This document shows, piece by piece, positions 12,541 to 19,064 of a DNA stretch of 21,486 nt (the stretch's first letter is position 1; each line of letters opens with the position of its first letter). The stretch lies in the IMG/VR virus record IMGVR_UViG_3300020202_000223, positions 1-21,486 of that record; one strand, 5' to 3'. The translations under genes were made by a program, and so were the position numbers. The notes under the pieces are model-generated. The model did no database searches. It saw only the letters and a list, made by a program, of their open reading frames with translations, and was not told where the DNA came from. This DNA is from a virus.

Positions 12541-12903
12541 GTGAGCTGGCTGCCCGCCAACATTCTCCTGGTCGCCGTCGGCGTGCTGCTCGGGGCGCTG
12601 CTCGCCTATAAGCCTGGCGCCGCAGGCAGCACACAGCCTGCGGACGAGGTGCGCACGGAAGGCGGACTGCTGCCCGGCGGCGTCCGCAAGATCGACTTCA
12701 CCATCGAGGTGCGTGAAGACGCCCCGGACGCCTGCATGGCGTGGCCGGGCATGAAAGAGCGATTGAAACCCGGGCACTTCTACCTCGGCTGCGCACGGTG
12801 GACACCCGATTTCCAGGCGTGCCACGTCATCTTTGCACCCGACGTAGATAACGCGACGGTGCGGCACGAGCTCGCGCATTGCCTGAAAGGACACTGGCAT
12901 TGA
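12541..12903 (+). CDS. Membrane-anchored HExxH putative metalloprotein
   Basis: A 120-aa protein. Residues 5-23 form one hydrophobic segment (uncleaved anchor or signal), followed by a periplasm-type domain with cysteines C65, C84, C94 and C114. The C-terminus ends in HELAHCLKGHWH (109-120): an HExxH zinc motif with further histidines five and seven residues after the second. The GTG start is two bases after the previous stop. A minimal zinc peptidase or a metal-binding virion/lysis accessory could fit. It is short for a full protease, so activity is uncertain. Its stop overlaps the next start (TTGA). Confidence 0.7.
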   Translation: MSWLPANILLVAVGVLLGALLAYKPGAAGSTQPADEVRTEGGLLPGGVRKIDFTIEVREDAPDACMAWPGMKERLKPGHFYLGCARWTPDFQACHVIFAPDVDNATVRHELAHCLKGHWH

Positions 12904-13844
12904 AGCTCGATTCCGACACGATCGTTCGCCTGGACGCCGGCGCCGGCCGGCGCCCGCTATCGCTCCTGAAGGACATCTTCGTCGAGCGCGGCACGCTCGA
13001 GGACTGGAAGCAGCTCCACGAGCTCCACTACAAGAGCTCGAACCTCGGCATCGGGCCGCGCTACATGCGCTGCGCGCTGAAAGACGACTCCGAGCACGGC
13101 CAGACGATCGGCGTCATGGTCTTCACGGTGCCCAAGCCGCTCGACAGCGGCCGGAACATCGTCTTCCCGCACCTGAAGCCGAACCAGAACGGCAAGGACA
13201 ACACCCTCATCAACAAGATGCGCATGATGTGGCTGAACAAGAACCTGATCCTCTCGAGCCGCACGGTGCTCGACACCATGTATCGCGGCGCCGGCATCGC
13301 CTACCGCTTCAAGGGCATCGGCTACCGGATGATGGGCTACCGCTACGTCGAGAGCCGCTCGAGCATGAGCCGCTACAACCCGTTCTCGATCAAGGCTGGG
13401 ATGAAGTTCGTGAAGCCGAAGCACGCGGCCGCGCTCGAGTCGGGTCTGCAGTTCTTCCGCCGGCACTTCGTCAGCCCTGCCTACGACTACGTGGCGATCC
13501 TCGCCGAGCTGAAGGCGATGCCCGAGGGCGTCCGGCAGCGCGTTCTGGCGGAGCTGCGCGCGTTCTACTACGACCACTCGAGCATGGAAAAGTCGGGCGA
13601 CAACCGCCTGAACGGGACGAGCCGCGTCGAGCAGATGGAGATCGGCTACCTGCTCAAGCAGACGCAGCAGCTCGTGTTCGGGCAGACGGTCTACGCCGTG
13701 TGGGAGAACCCGGACTGGGACCCGAAGACGCAAAAGATGCGGCCGCTGCCGCGGCGCATCCCGCTGCTCGCATTCGACAACCAGGGCGTCCATGAGCCGC
13801 TGCGCCTGGATCTGCTGCCCAAGGAGTATCAGCAATGCACCTGA
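12900..13844 (+). CDS. GNAT-like acyltransferase, larger form
   Basis: A 314-aa protein. I start it at TTG 12900, which overlaps the previous stop and has AAAGGA upstream; a TTG at 12879 is possible (321 aa). GNAT features: LHYKSSNLG (43-50), strand GVMVFTVP (71-78), ILSSRTVLDTMYRGAGIAYRF (117-137) with the acyl-CoA loop YRGAGIA, and YVESRSSMSRYNPFSIKAGMKFV (149-171). The pattern R-x-V-x4-YRGxGIAxR...MxRxNPFxxKAGM resembles acyltransferases paired with ABC ATPases in bacteria and is distantly Mom-like. The C-terminal 140 residues are unrecognised. With the GNAT and ABC ATPase upstream, a role in nucleic-acid modification is inferred. The end overlaps the next gene by 10 bases. Confidence 0.7.
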   Translation: MKLDSDTIVRLDAGAGRRPLSLLKDIFVERGTLEDWKQLHELHYKSSNLGIGPRYMRCALKDDSEHGQTIGVMVFTVPKPLDSGRNIVFPHLKPNQNGKDNTLINKMRMMWLNKNLILSSRTVLDTMYRGAGIAYRFKGIGYRMMGYRYVESRSSMSRYNPFSIKAGMKFVKPKHAAALESGLQFFRRHFVSPAYDYVAILAELKAMPEGVRQRVLAELRAFYYDHSSMEKSGDNRLNGTSRVEQMEIGYLLKQTQQLVFGQTVYAVWENPDWDPKTQKMRPLPRRIPLLAFDNQGVHEPLRLDLLPKEYQQCT

Positions 13845-14203
13845 CCCAAAAGCAACTCACGATCATGACCGTGGTGGTCGCCGGCGACGGAAAGGATGCC
13901 GCGGGCAACCTCATCCCGGTCGACATGGACCAGCTCCTCGAGCGCATCGACTACAAGACGACGAAGGAGAGCATGCAGTTCTCCATCCGCGCGCTCATCA
14001 AGAACGGGTTTATCTACAAGGGCGGCTTTCAAACGCGGCGCGGACGCACGCGGGTTGTCTTCTTCCCGACCGAGCTCGGCAAGCAGATGACGAAGCTTGG
14101 GGCTTCGACAAGCTACCTCGAGCCTGCAAAAGACGATGTCGAGGAGCTTCTGGAACCGAGCACACCCGCGGCCGAGGGCTTCGTTGTGGAGTCGAATACC
14201 TGA
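13835..14203 (+). CDS. Winged-helix DNA-binding protein
   Basis: A 122-aa protein with a winged-helix outline: helix 1 (LTQKQLTIMTVVVAG, 3-17), helix 2 (DMDQLLERIDY, 30-40), recognition helix (TKESMQFSIRALIKNGFI, 43-60), then a wing of two basic strands (YKGGFQTRRGRTRVVFFPTELG, 61-82). The C-terminus is acidic and flexible. AAGGAG at ideal spacing supports the ATG. It lies at the junction between the modification cassette and the head module, just upstream of an operator copy at 14342-14353. It is a candidate regulator of late transcription; alternatively a DNA-binding packaging accessory. Confidence 0.6.
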   Translation: MHLTQKQLTIMTVVVAGDGKDAAGNLIPVDMDQLLERIDYKTTKESMQFSIRALIKNGFIYKGGFQTRRGRTRVVFFPTELGKQMTKLGASTSYLEPAKDDVEELLEPSTPAAEGFVVESNT

Positions 14204-14212
14204 GGATTTTGG

Positions 14213-14317
14213 TCAACTTGGCAAAAGTGCCGTTTCCCTCTTTATATAACCCTTTTCAATAACTACTGATTTACAAAAGCCAAAGAACTAAGGGAAACGG
14301 GTGTTTTGCCAAGTTGA
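14213..14317. repeat. Long imperfect inverted repeat around AT-rich DNA
   Basis: Arms of 27 bp (14213-14239 and 14291-14317) match at 24 positions; the three mismatches are together in the middle. Arms begin TCAACTTGGCAAAA and end CCGTTTCCCT. The 51-base centre is only about 27% G+C and contains TTATATAA, in sharp contrast to the GC-rich surroundings. It lies between the early operon and the small terminase gene, where packaging (cos/pac) sites, origins or bidirectional terminators often occur. Confidence 0.75.
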
Positions 14318-14341
14318 GCGATTTAGTCGGGTATGGCATAG

Positions 14342-14353
14342 ATCACCGCTGAT
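14342..14353. promoter_or_regulatory. Operator-like palindrome ATCACCGCTGAT
   Basis: ATCA-CCGC-TGAT, whose reverse complement contains the core TCAGCGGTGA seen elsewhere. It lies just after the long inverted repeat and 27 bases before the leader ORF at 14380. A weak rightward promoter (TTGAGC 14314-14319, ATAGAT 14338-14343, 18-bp spacing) would overlap it. Confidence 0.55.
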
Positions 14354-14379
14354 TGACTTTTGAGATAGGAAAGCGCAAC

Positions 14380-14457
14380 ATGAAGGCTCGTCAGTTCTCC
14401 TCCTCCGAATGGGGTCTTAATCTCCCGGACCCCGCTTTTTTCCTGGTGCAGCCATGA
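14380..14457 (+). CDS. 25-aa leader peptide coupled to small terminase
   Basis: A 25-codon frame (MKARQFSSSEWGLNLPDPAF...). AGGAAAG lies seven bases before its ATG, whereas the small terminase start at 14454 has no ribosome binding site of its own. The stop overlaps that start in ATGA. A terminator-like hairpin (14411-14441) lies within the frame, an arrangement like transcription attenuation or translational coupling. The peptide itself matches no family I know. Confidence 0.5.
   Translation: MKARQFSSSEWGLNLPDPAFFLVQP
14411..14441 (+). terminator. Terminator-like hairpin inside the leader ORF
   Basis: GGGGTC (14411-14416), 11-base loop, GACCCC (14428-14433), then GCTTTTTT. The 6-bp stem with a T-run is a plausible intrinsic terminator or attenuator just before the small terminase gene. 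Confidence 0.6.
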
Positions 14458-15122
14458 CCGCGGTCGCGAAAGCGAGGCGGCTCACGGCGCTGCAGAAGAT
14501 CCAGGCGGCCGCCAAGTATTCGCTCGGCGGCATCACGGTCAAGCAGCTCGCCGCGGAATTCAAGGTCTCCGAGGACACGATGAGTCGCGCCCTGAAGAAG
14601 ATGGGCGTGGAGAAGGGCAGTCAGCAGTCGCTCGTCGAGGCGAAGGTCGCCGAGCGGCTCGCCAAGGAAGCCGAAGCCACGGCGGCCGACATCGCGCAGA
14701 AGGTCAAGGCCACCAACGACGAGACCTACCGAATGCTCTCGGCCTACCAGAAGCTCTCAGCCGAGTCGGTCGCGAAGGCTCGTTCGGGCTCTCACGCGAT
14801 CGGCACCACCATCAACGACGCAAAGGCCCTGGAGATCCACATCCGGGCGGTGCGACTCGCCCATGAGGGCCGACTGAAGGCGCTCGGGGTCAAGGACGAC
14901 GGCAACGGCGAGCGCGAGGAGCTGCCGACGCTCGGGATTCACGAGATGGACGCCGAGCAGATCCGTGCAGCGCGCGAGCAGCAGTCGAACGAAGACGGCG
15001 ACGCGGTCGGGAAGCTCGAGGGCACCCTCGAGCCGGCGGCCGCGCCTGCCGAGGACGAGAAGGTCTCCGAGGGCGACGACACCGGCGATGCCGAGCTCGG
15101 CACGGGGGCCAAGCCACAATGA
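14454..15122 (+). CDS. terS: Terminase small subunit
   Basis: A 222-aa protein that would recognise phage DNA and load the motor. Residues 9-48 contain a helix-turn-helix (LQKIQAAAKYSLGG, ITVKQLAAEFKVSEDTMSRALKKMG), typical of small terminases; a long helical region (55-150) suits oligomerisation; the C-terminal 60 residues are acidic and flexible and would contact the large subunit. It lies directly before the large terminase with an ATGA overlap, which fixes the role more firmly than sequence alone. The ATG lacks a ribosome binding site and overlaps a 25-codon leader ORF, so translation is probably coupled. The inverted repeat 14213-14317 just upstream could be its binding site. Confidence 0.82.
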   Translation: MTAVAKARRLTALQKIQAAAKYSLGGITVKQLAAEFKVSEDTMSRALKKMGVEKGSQQSLVEAKVAERLAKEAEATAADIAQKVKATNDETYRMLSAYQKLSAESVAKARSGSHAIGTTINDAKALEIHIRAVRLAHEGRLKALGVKDDGNGEREELPTLGIHEMDAEQIRAAREQQSNEDGDAVGKLEGTLEPAAAPAEDEKVSEGDDTGDAELGTGAKPQ

Positions 15123-16435
15123 TTCTGACGCCGGCGGCGGGTCCCATGATCTACACCTCCGCCGCCACCGCCACCCGCCCGGTCCTCTATCTGCACCCGA
15201 AGCAGATGGAGGTCCGTCGCGACCGCCACCGCTTCCGGTGCGTCGTCGCCGGCCGCCGCTGGGGCAAGACCCAGCTCGCCAAGATCGAGATCATCGGCGC
15301 CGCGACGGTGCCGAAGCAGCTCATCTGGTATGTCGCGCCGTCCTACCGGATGGCGAAGCAGATTATGTGGCCGGAGCTCCTTGATTCCATTCCGAAGAAA
15401 TGGATCAAGCGCATCAACGAGACGTTGATGATGATCGAGCTCAAGAACAAGACCAGGATCGAGCTCAAGGGCGCCGACAACCCCGACTCACTGCGCGGCG
15501 TCGGCATTCACTTCCTCGTCATGGACGAGGTGCAGGACATCGACCCCGAAGCTTGGACGAAGGTGCTGCGCCCGACACTGGCGAGCACGCGCGGCCGCGC
15601 GCTGTTCATCGGCACGCCCAAGTCCTACAACTTCCTCTACGAGCTCTACATGCTCGGCAAGCGGGGCGTCACCTACACGGACCCCCAGGGCGTCGTGCGC
15701 AACAACGTGTGGGCGTCCTGGCAGTTCCCGACGATCACCTCGCCGTTCATCAGCGAGGAGGAAATCGAGGCGGCCAAGGCCGACATGGACGAGAAGAGCT
15801 TCAACCAGGAATTCAACGCCTCCTTCGAGACGATGAGCGGCCGGGTCTACTACCCCTTCAACCGCCGCGTCCACGTCGGGCACTACCCGTTCAACCCGCG
15901 GCTGCCGATCTGGATCGGCCAGGACTTTAACCTCGACCCCATGTGCTCGGTCGTGCTCCAGCCCCAGGAAGACGGCAAGACGCTTTGGGCCGTCGACGAG
16001 ATCGTGCTCAAGGGCTCGAACACGGAGGAGGTCTGCGACGAGATCGAAAAGCGTTACTACCGCTGGATGAAGCAGGTCACGATCTTCCCCGACCCGGCCG
16101 GTCAATACCGCCAGCACGCCCGAGGCGAGTCGGACCTCGACATCTTCCGCCAGAAGGGCTTCAAGCGCCTGAAATACCGCCGGAAACACCCGCTCGTCGC
16201 CGACCGGGTGAACTCGGTGAACCGCATGCTGCGCGCGGCCGACGGCACCATCCGCCTCTACGTGAACGACAAGTGCGAGAACCTGGTGGAGTCGCTCGAG
16301 CAGACGATCTACAAGGCCGGCACGCGCGAGATCGACAAGGACGCGAACATCGAGCACATCACCGACGCGGTCGGCTACCCGATCGAGTATCAGTTCCCGG
16401 TGCGCAAGATTGTCGTGGTCGGAAGGTCTCTATAA
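15119..16435 (+). CDS. terL: Terminase large subunit
   Basis: A 438-aa ATPase-nuclease that pumps DNA into the prohead and cuts concatemers. Walker A-like AGRRWGKT (44-51), Walker B FLVMDE (132-137), coupling region LFIGTPKSYNF (162-172). The RNase H-like nuclease has D269 (WIGQDFNLDP), D325 (IFPDPAG) and D416 (HITDAVGYPIEY). Length and motif order fit a complete, active protein. The start is at the ATG overlapping the small terminase stop; a second ATG nine codons in is possible. Its stop codon lies in a CTATAAGG word, followed immediately by the -35 of the portal promoter. Confidence 0.95.
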   Translation: MILTPAAGPMIYTSAATATRPVLYLHPKQMEVRRDRHRFRCVVAGRRWGKTQLAKIEIIGAATVPKQLIWYVAPSYRMAKQIMWPELLDSIPKKWIKRINETLMMIELKNKTRIELKGADNPDSLRGVGIHFLVMDEVQDIDPEAWTKVLRPTLASTRGRALFIGTPKSYNFLYELYMLGKRGVTYTDPQGVVRNNVWASWQFPTITSPFISEEEIEAAKADMDEKSFNQEFNASFETMSGRVYYPFNRRVHVGHYPFNPRLPIWIGQDFNLDPMCSVVLQPQEDGKTLWAVDEIVLKGSNTEEVCDEIEKRYYRWMKQVTIFPDPAGQYRQHARGESDLDIFRQKGFKRLKYRRKHPLVADRVNSVNRMLRAADGTIRLYVNDKCENLVESLEQTIYKAGTREIDKDANIEHITDAVGYPIEYQFPVRKIVVVGRSL

Positions 16436-16438
16436 GGC

Positions 16439-16467
16439 TTGACAAGGTAAGTCAGCCCTGATTTAAT
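16439..16467 (+). promoter_or_regulatory. Sigma70 promoter with operator in the spacer (portal)
   Basis: TTGACA (16439-16444), 17-bp spacer, TTTAAT (16462-16467). The spacer AGGTAAGTCAGCCCTGA contains the palindrome TCAGCCCTGA (16452-16461) directly against the -10. The expected transcript start is near 16474, within CCTTATAGG, giving a short leader to the portal ATG at 16496. Confidence 0.8.
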
Positions 16468-16495
16468 CCCGACCTTATAGGACACCCCGCCCTGA

Positions 16496-18022
16496 ATGGA
16501 TAACGCCCAGCAGAAGAAGCTCAAGGACTTCGTCGCGCGTCGGCACCCGCTCTACGAAGCGATGGCCGCGCATTGGGACTTCCTCGAGGCGACCTACGAG
16601 GGCGGCCGCGCCTGGTTCGACCTCCACATCCATCGCTACGTGAAAGAGGGCGAGGACGAATACCTGAAGCGCGTCGAGCGCGCCTACCGCTTCAACCACA
16701 CCCGCGAGGTCGTGGATCTCGTCGACAAGCATCTCTTCAAGGTCCAGCCGCACCGAAACGACCAGGACGCCCCGAAGTCCGTGAAGAACTTCTGGAACAA
16801 GGCGACGCTGGCCGGCCTGGGCATGAGCGAGTTCGCGAAGCGGATCTCCAACCGTAGCTCGGTCTTCGGTCGTGTCTGGATCATCGTCGACTCGAACAAG
16901 ACCCCCGAGGTGCGCACCAAGGCGGACGAGAAGCTCACCGACGCCCGCACCTACGCCTACATCGTCACGCCGCGGCAGATGCTCGACATGAGCTTCGACG
17001 AGAAGGGCCAAATGAATTGGTGCCTGGTCTACGAGATCGAGCGCGACGACAAGGACCCCATCAACTCGAGCGGCAAGCTGAAGGACCGCTACCGCCTCTG
17101 GACGCGCGACTTCAGCCAGCTCTTCCGCGTCGAGCAGCAAGGCAACAAGAAGGTCATCGTCGTCGACGAGCCCATCATGCACAACCTGGGCGTGGTGCCA
17201 TGCGTGGCCGCCGACAACGTCATCTCCGACGAGCCCTACACGTCGCCGGCCCTGATCGCCGACGTGGCCTACCTCGACCGCGCGGTGGCGAACTACCTGT
17301 CGAACATCGACGCGATCATCCAGGACCAGACCTTCAGCCAGCTCATCATGCCGGCGCAGGGCGTCCTGCCGGGCGAGGACGCATACGACAAGCTCCTCGA
17401 GATGGGCACGAAGCGTCTATTCACCTACGACGCCGAGAACGGTGCGAAGCCCGAATACATCAACCCCGACCCGGCCCAGGCAGAGCTCATCCTGAAGGTC
17501 GTGAACAAGATCATCAACGAGATCTACCACTCGGTCGGCCTCGCCGGCGAGCGCACCAAGGAAGACAACGCGGTCGGCATCGACAACAGCTCGGGCGTGG
17601 CGAAAGCCTACGACTTCGAGCGGGTGAACTCGCTCCTGTGCTCGAAGGGCGACTCGCTGGAGATCACCGAGAACAAGGTCGCCTGGCTCGTCGCGAAGTG
17701 GCACGGCGAAGAGGCCGAGGTCGAACGGCTCGAGAAGCCGCTCGTGTCCTATCCCGAGAACTACGACGTGCGTGGCCTCTACGACGAGTTCGAGATCGCC
17801 ACGAAGCTCGCCCTCATCGAAGCGCCCGACGAGATGCGCCGGCGCCAGATGGAGCAGGTGATCGACAAGCTCTGGCCGCAGCTCCAGAAGGACCTGCGCG
17901 AGAAGATGGTCAACGAACTGAAGACCTGGCCGCCGAAGCTGGTGGTCGAGGAGCCTGGCGGCGGGCAAGGCCCGCTCGCGCGGGCGAAGAATTCCGCCAA
18001 GAACTCCTTGGCGAAAGCGTAA
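16496..18022 (+). CDS. Portal protein
   Basis: A 508-aa protein forming the dodecameric DNA entry channel at one capsid vertex. It lies between large terminase and scaffold and has portal-like composition: N-terminal helical/beta body with KHLFKVQPHR, an IIVDS strand segment, then long helices including AVANYLSNIDAIIQDQTFSQLIMPAQG (262-288), and a stem/crown-like region (LILKVVNKIINEIYHSVGLAGERTKEDNAVGIDNSSG, 334-370). Length is typical (about 450-550 aa). The C-terminus is Lys/Ala-rich. The exact portal family is not named, and the role relies heavily on position. The start has no good ribosome binding site (GGA is 13 bases away). The first gene of a promoter-led late unit. Confidence 0.85.
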   Translation: MDNAQQKKLKDFVARRHPLYEAMAAHWDFLEATYEGGRAWFDLHIHRYVKEGEDEYLKRVERAYRFNHTREVVDLVDKHLFKVQPHRNDQDAPKSVKNFWNKATLAGLGMSEFAKRISNRSSVFGRVWIIVDSNKTPEVRTKADEKLTDARTYAYIVTPRQMLDMSFDEKGQMNWCLVYEIERDDKDPINSSGKLKDRYRLWTRDFSQLFRVEQQGNKKVIVVDEPIMHNLGVVPCVAADNVISDEPYTSPALIADVAYLDRAVANYLSNIDAIIQDQTFSQLIMPAQGVLPGEDAYDKLLEMGTKRLFTYDAENGAKPEYINPDPAQAELILKVVNKIINEIYHSVGLAGERTKEDNAVGIDNSSGVAKAYDFERVNSLLCSKGDSLEITENKVAWLVAKWHGEEAEVERLEKPLVSYPENYDVRGLYDEFEIATKLALIEAPDEMRRRQMEQVIDKLWPQLQKDLREKMVNELKTWPPKLVVEEPGGGQGPLARAKNSAKNSLAKA

Positions 18023-18028
18023 GCAGTA

Positions 18029-18100
18029 ATGGTGGGCCGAGAGACTGGCCCGAGTGAAATCAACGCCCGAGAGACTGGGCATGTGAAAGGCATCGAATGA
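18029..18100 (+). CDS. Possible 23-aa leader ORF before scaffold
   Basis: A short frame (MVGRETGPSEINARETGHVK...) whose stop overlaps the scaffold start (ATGA). RETG occurs twice because the DNA holds two hairpins with the same loop. It has no strong ribosome binding site, and scaffold has its own (GAAAGG), so this may be a by-product of the repeated hairpins. Listed with low confidence. Confidence 0.25.
   Translation: MVGRETGPSEINARETGHVKGIE
18034..18080 (+). repeat. Tandem hairpins with identical GAGAGACT loops
   Basis: GGGCC-GAGAGACT-GGCCC (18034-18051) and GCCC-GAGAGACT-GGGC (18065-18080), 13 bases apart, in the gap between portal and scaffold. The stems differ in sequence but keep pairing, while the loop is exactly conserved: the pattern expected when RNA structure plus loop sequence is selected. 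Possible translational operator, RNase site or packaging signal. Confidence 0.6.
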
Positions 18101-18978
18101 ACTCGCAAGTGCAGTATCCGCTGAACCCGATCGTCACCGCCCTCCGTTGCATGGAGCCGACCCCCGAAGAACTCGCGGCCCAAAAGGCCAAAGAGGAAGC
18201 CGATGCCAAAGCCGCCGAAGAGGCGCGCAAGAAGGCCGAGGAAGATGCGAAGCGAGGCAAACCCTCCGACGCCGAGGCGAAGCTCCTGAAGGAAGTGATG
18301 GAGAAGAAGAAGGACCTCCAGACGGCGAACGAAGAGCTGAATCGAGTGAAAGAGCAGCTCAAGGCGTTCGAGGGCATCGACCCGAGCAAGGTGAAAGAGC
18401 TCATGAAAGCGCAGGAGGAAGCCGAGAAGGCCAAGAAGGCGGCCGAAGAGGCGAAGCTCCTCGCCGAAGGGAACTGGGACGCGCTGAAGAAGCAGATGAA
18501 CACCGCGCACCAGGCCGAGATCGAGCGGCTCCGCAAGGAAGCGGACGAGAAGGTGCAGACCGTCTCGACCGAGAACATGAGCCTGAAGAGCACGATCGCC
18601 GAGCTCACCGTGGGCAACGCCTTCGGCAACAGCAAGTTCATCGCAGAAGAGATGTCTCTCACGCCGTCCAAGACCCGCGTCCTCTACGGCTCGCACTTCG
18701 AGTTCAAGGACGGGAAGGTGGTCGCGTTCGACAAGCCCGCCGGCGCCAAGGATCGCACGATGCTGATCGACGGCAAGGGCGAGCCGCTCTCCTTCGAGGA
18801 GGCGATCAAGAAGCTCGTCGACAACGACCCCGACTCCGACCGGCTGCTCAAGAGCAAGCTGAAGCCCGGTGCCGGCTCCGGCACGCTGCCTGGCGGCGCG
18901 AAGCCGACCGGCGGCAAGGAATTGTCGGCGCGCGAGAAGATCGCGGCGGGTCTGACGGAGATGAGCAAAAAAAAGTAA
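18097..18978 (+). CDS. Head scaffolding protein
   Basis: A 293-aa, highly charged protein between portal and major capsid, the standard scaffold position. Residues 22-170 are an almost continuous Ala/Glu/Lys coiled coil (for example EELAAQKAKEEADAKAAEEA). A small beta-containing region follows (TRVLYGSHFEFKDGKVVAFD, about 197-216), then a Gly-rich linker and a Lys-rich C-terminal helix (SAREKIAAGLTEMSKKK) of the kind that contacts coat protein. Scaffolds guide prohead assembly and are then expelled or cleaved. No protease gene is seen next to it. GAAAGG six bases before the ATG supports the start. Confidence 0.85.
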   Translation: MNSQVQYPLNPIVTALRCMEPTPEELAAQKAKEEADAKAAEEARKKAEEDAKRGKPSDAEAKLLKEVMEKKKDLQTANEELNRVKEQLKAFEGIDPSKVKELMKAQEEAEKAKKAAEEAKLLAEGNWDALKKQMNTAHQAEIERLRKEADEKVQTVSTENMSLKSTIAELTVGNAFGNSKFIAEEMSLTPSKTRVLYGSHFEFKDGKVVAFDKPAGAKDRTMLIDGKGEPLSFEEAIKKLVDNDPDSDRLLKSKLKPGAGSGTLPGGAKPTGGKELSAREKIAAGLTEMSKKK

Positions 18979-18988
18979 CCTGACCCCC

Positions 18989-19017
18989 TTGGCAAAGTAA
19001 GTCAGCGGTGATATATT
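18989..19017 (+). promoter_or_regulatory. Sigma70 promoter with operator in the spacer (major capsid)
   Basis: TTGGCA (18989-18994), 17-bp spacer, TATATT (19012-19017). The spacer AAGTAAGTCAGCGGTGA differs at only a few positions from that of the portal promoter and contains TCAGCGGTGA (19002-19011) against the -10. It lies between scaffold and major capsid, giving the capsid gene its own strong transcript. Confidence 0.85.
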
Positions 19018-19064
19018 CTCGCCTGTCCGCTTTGCCGGAACCGAATAACTGAAAGGAAGCAGCC

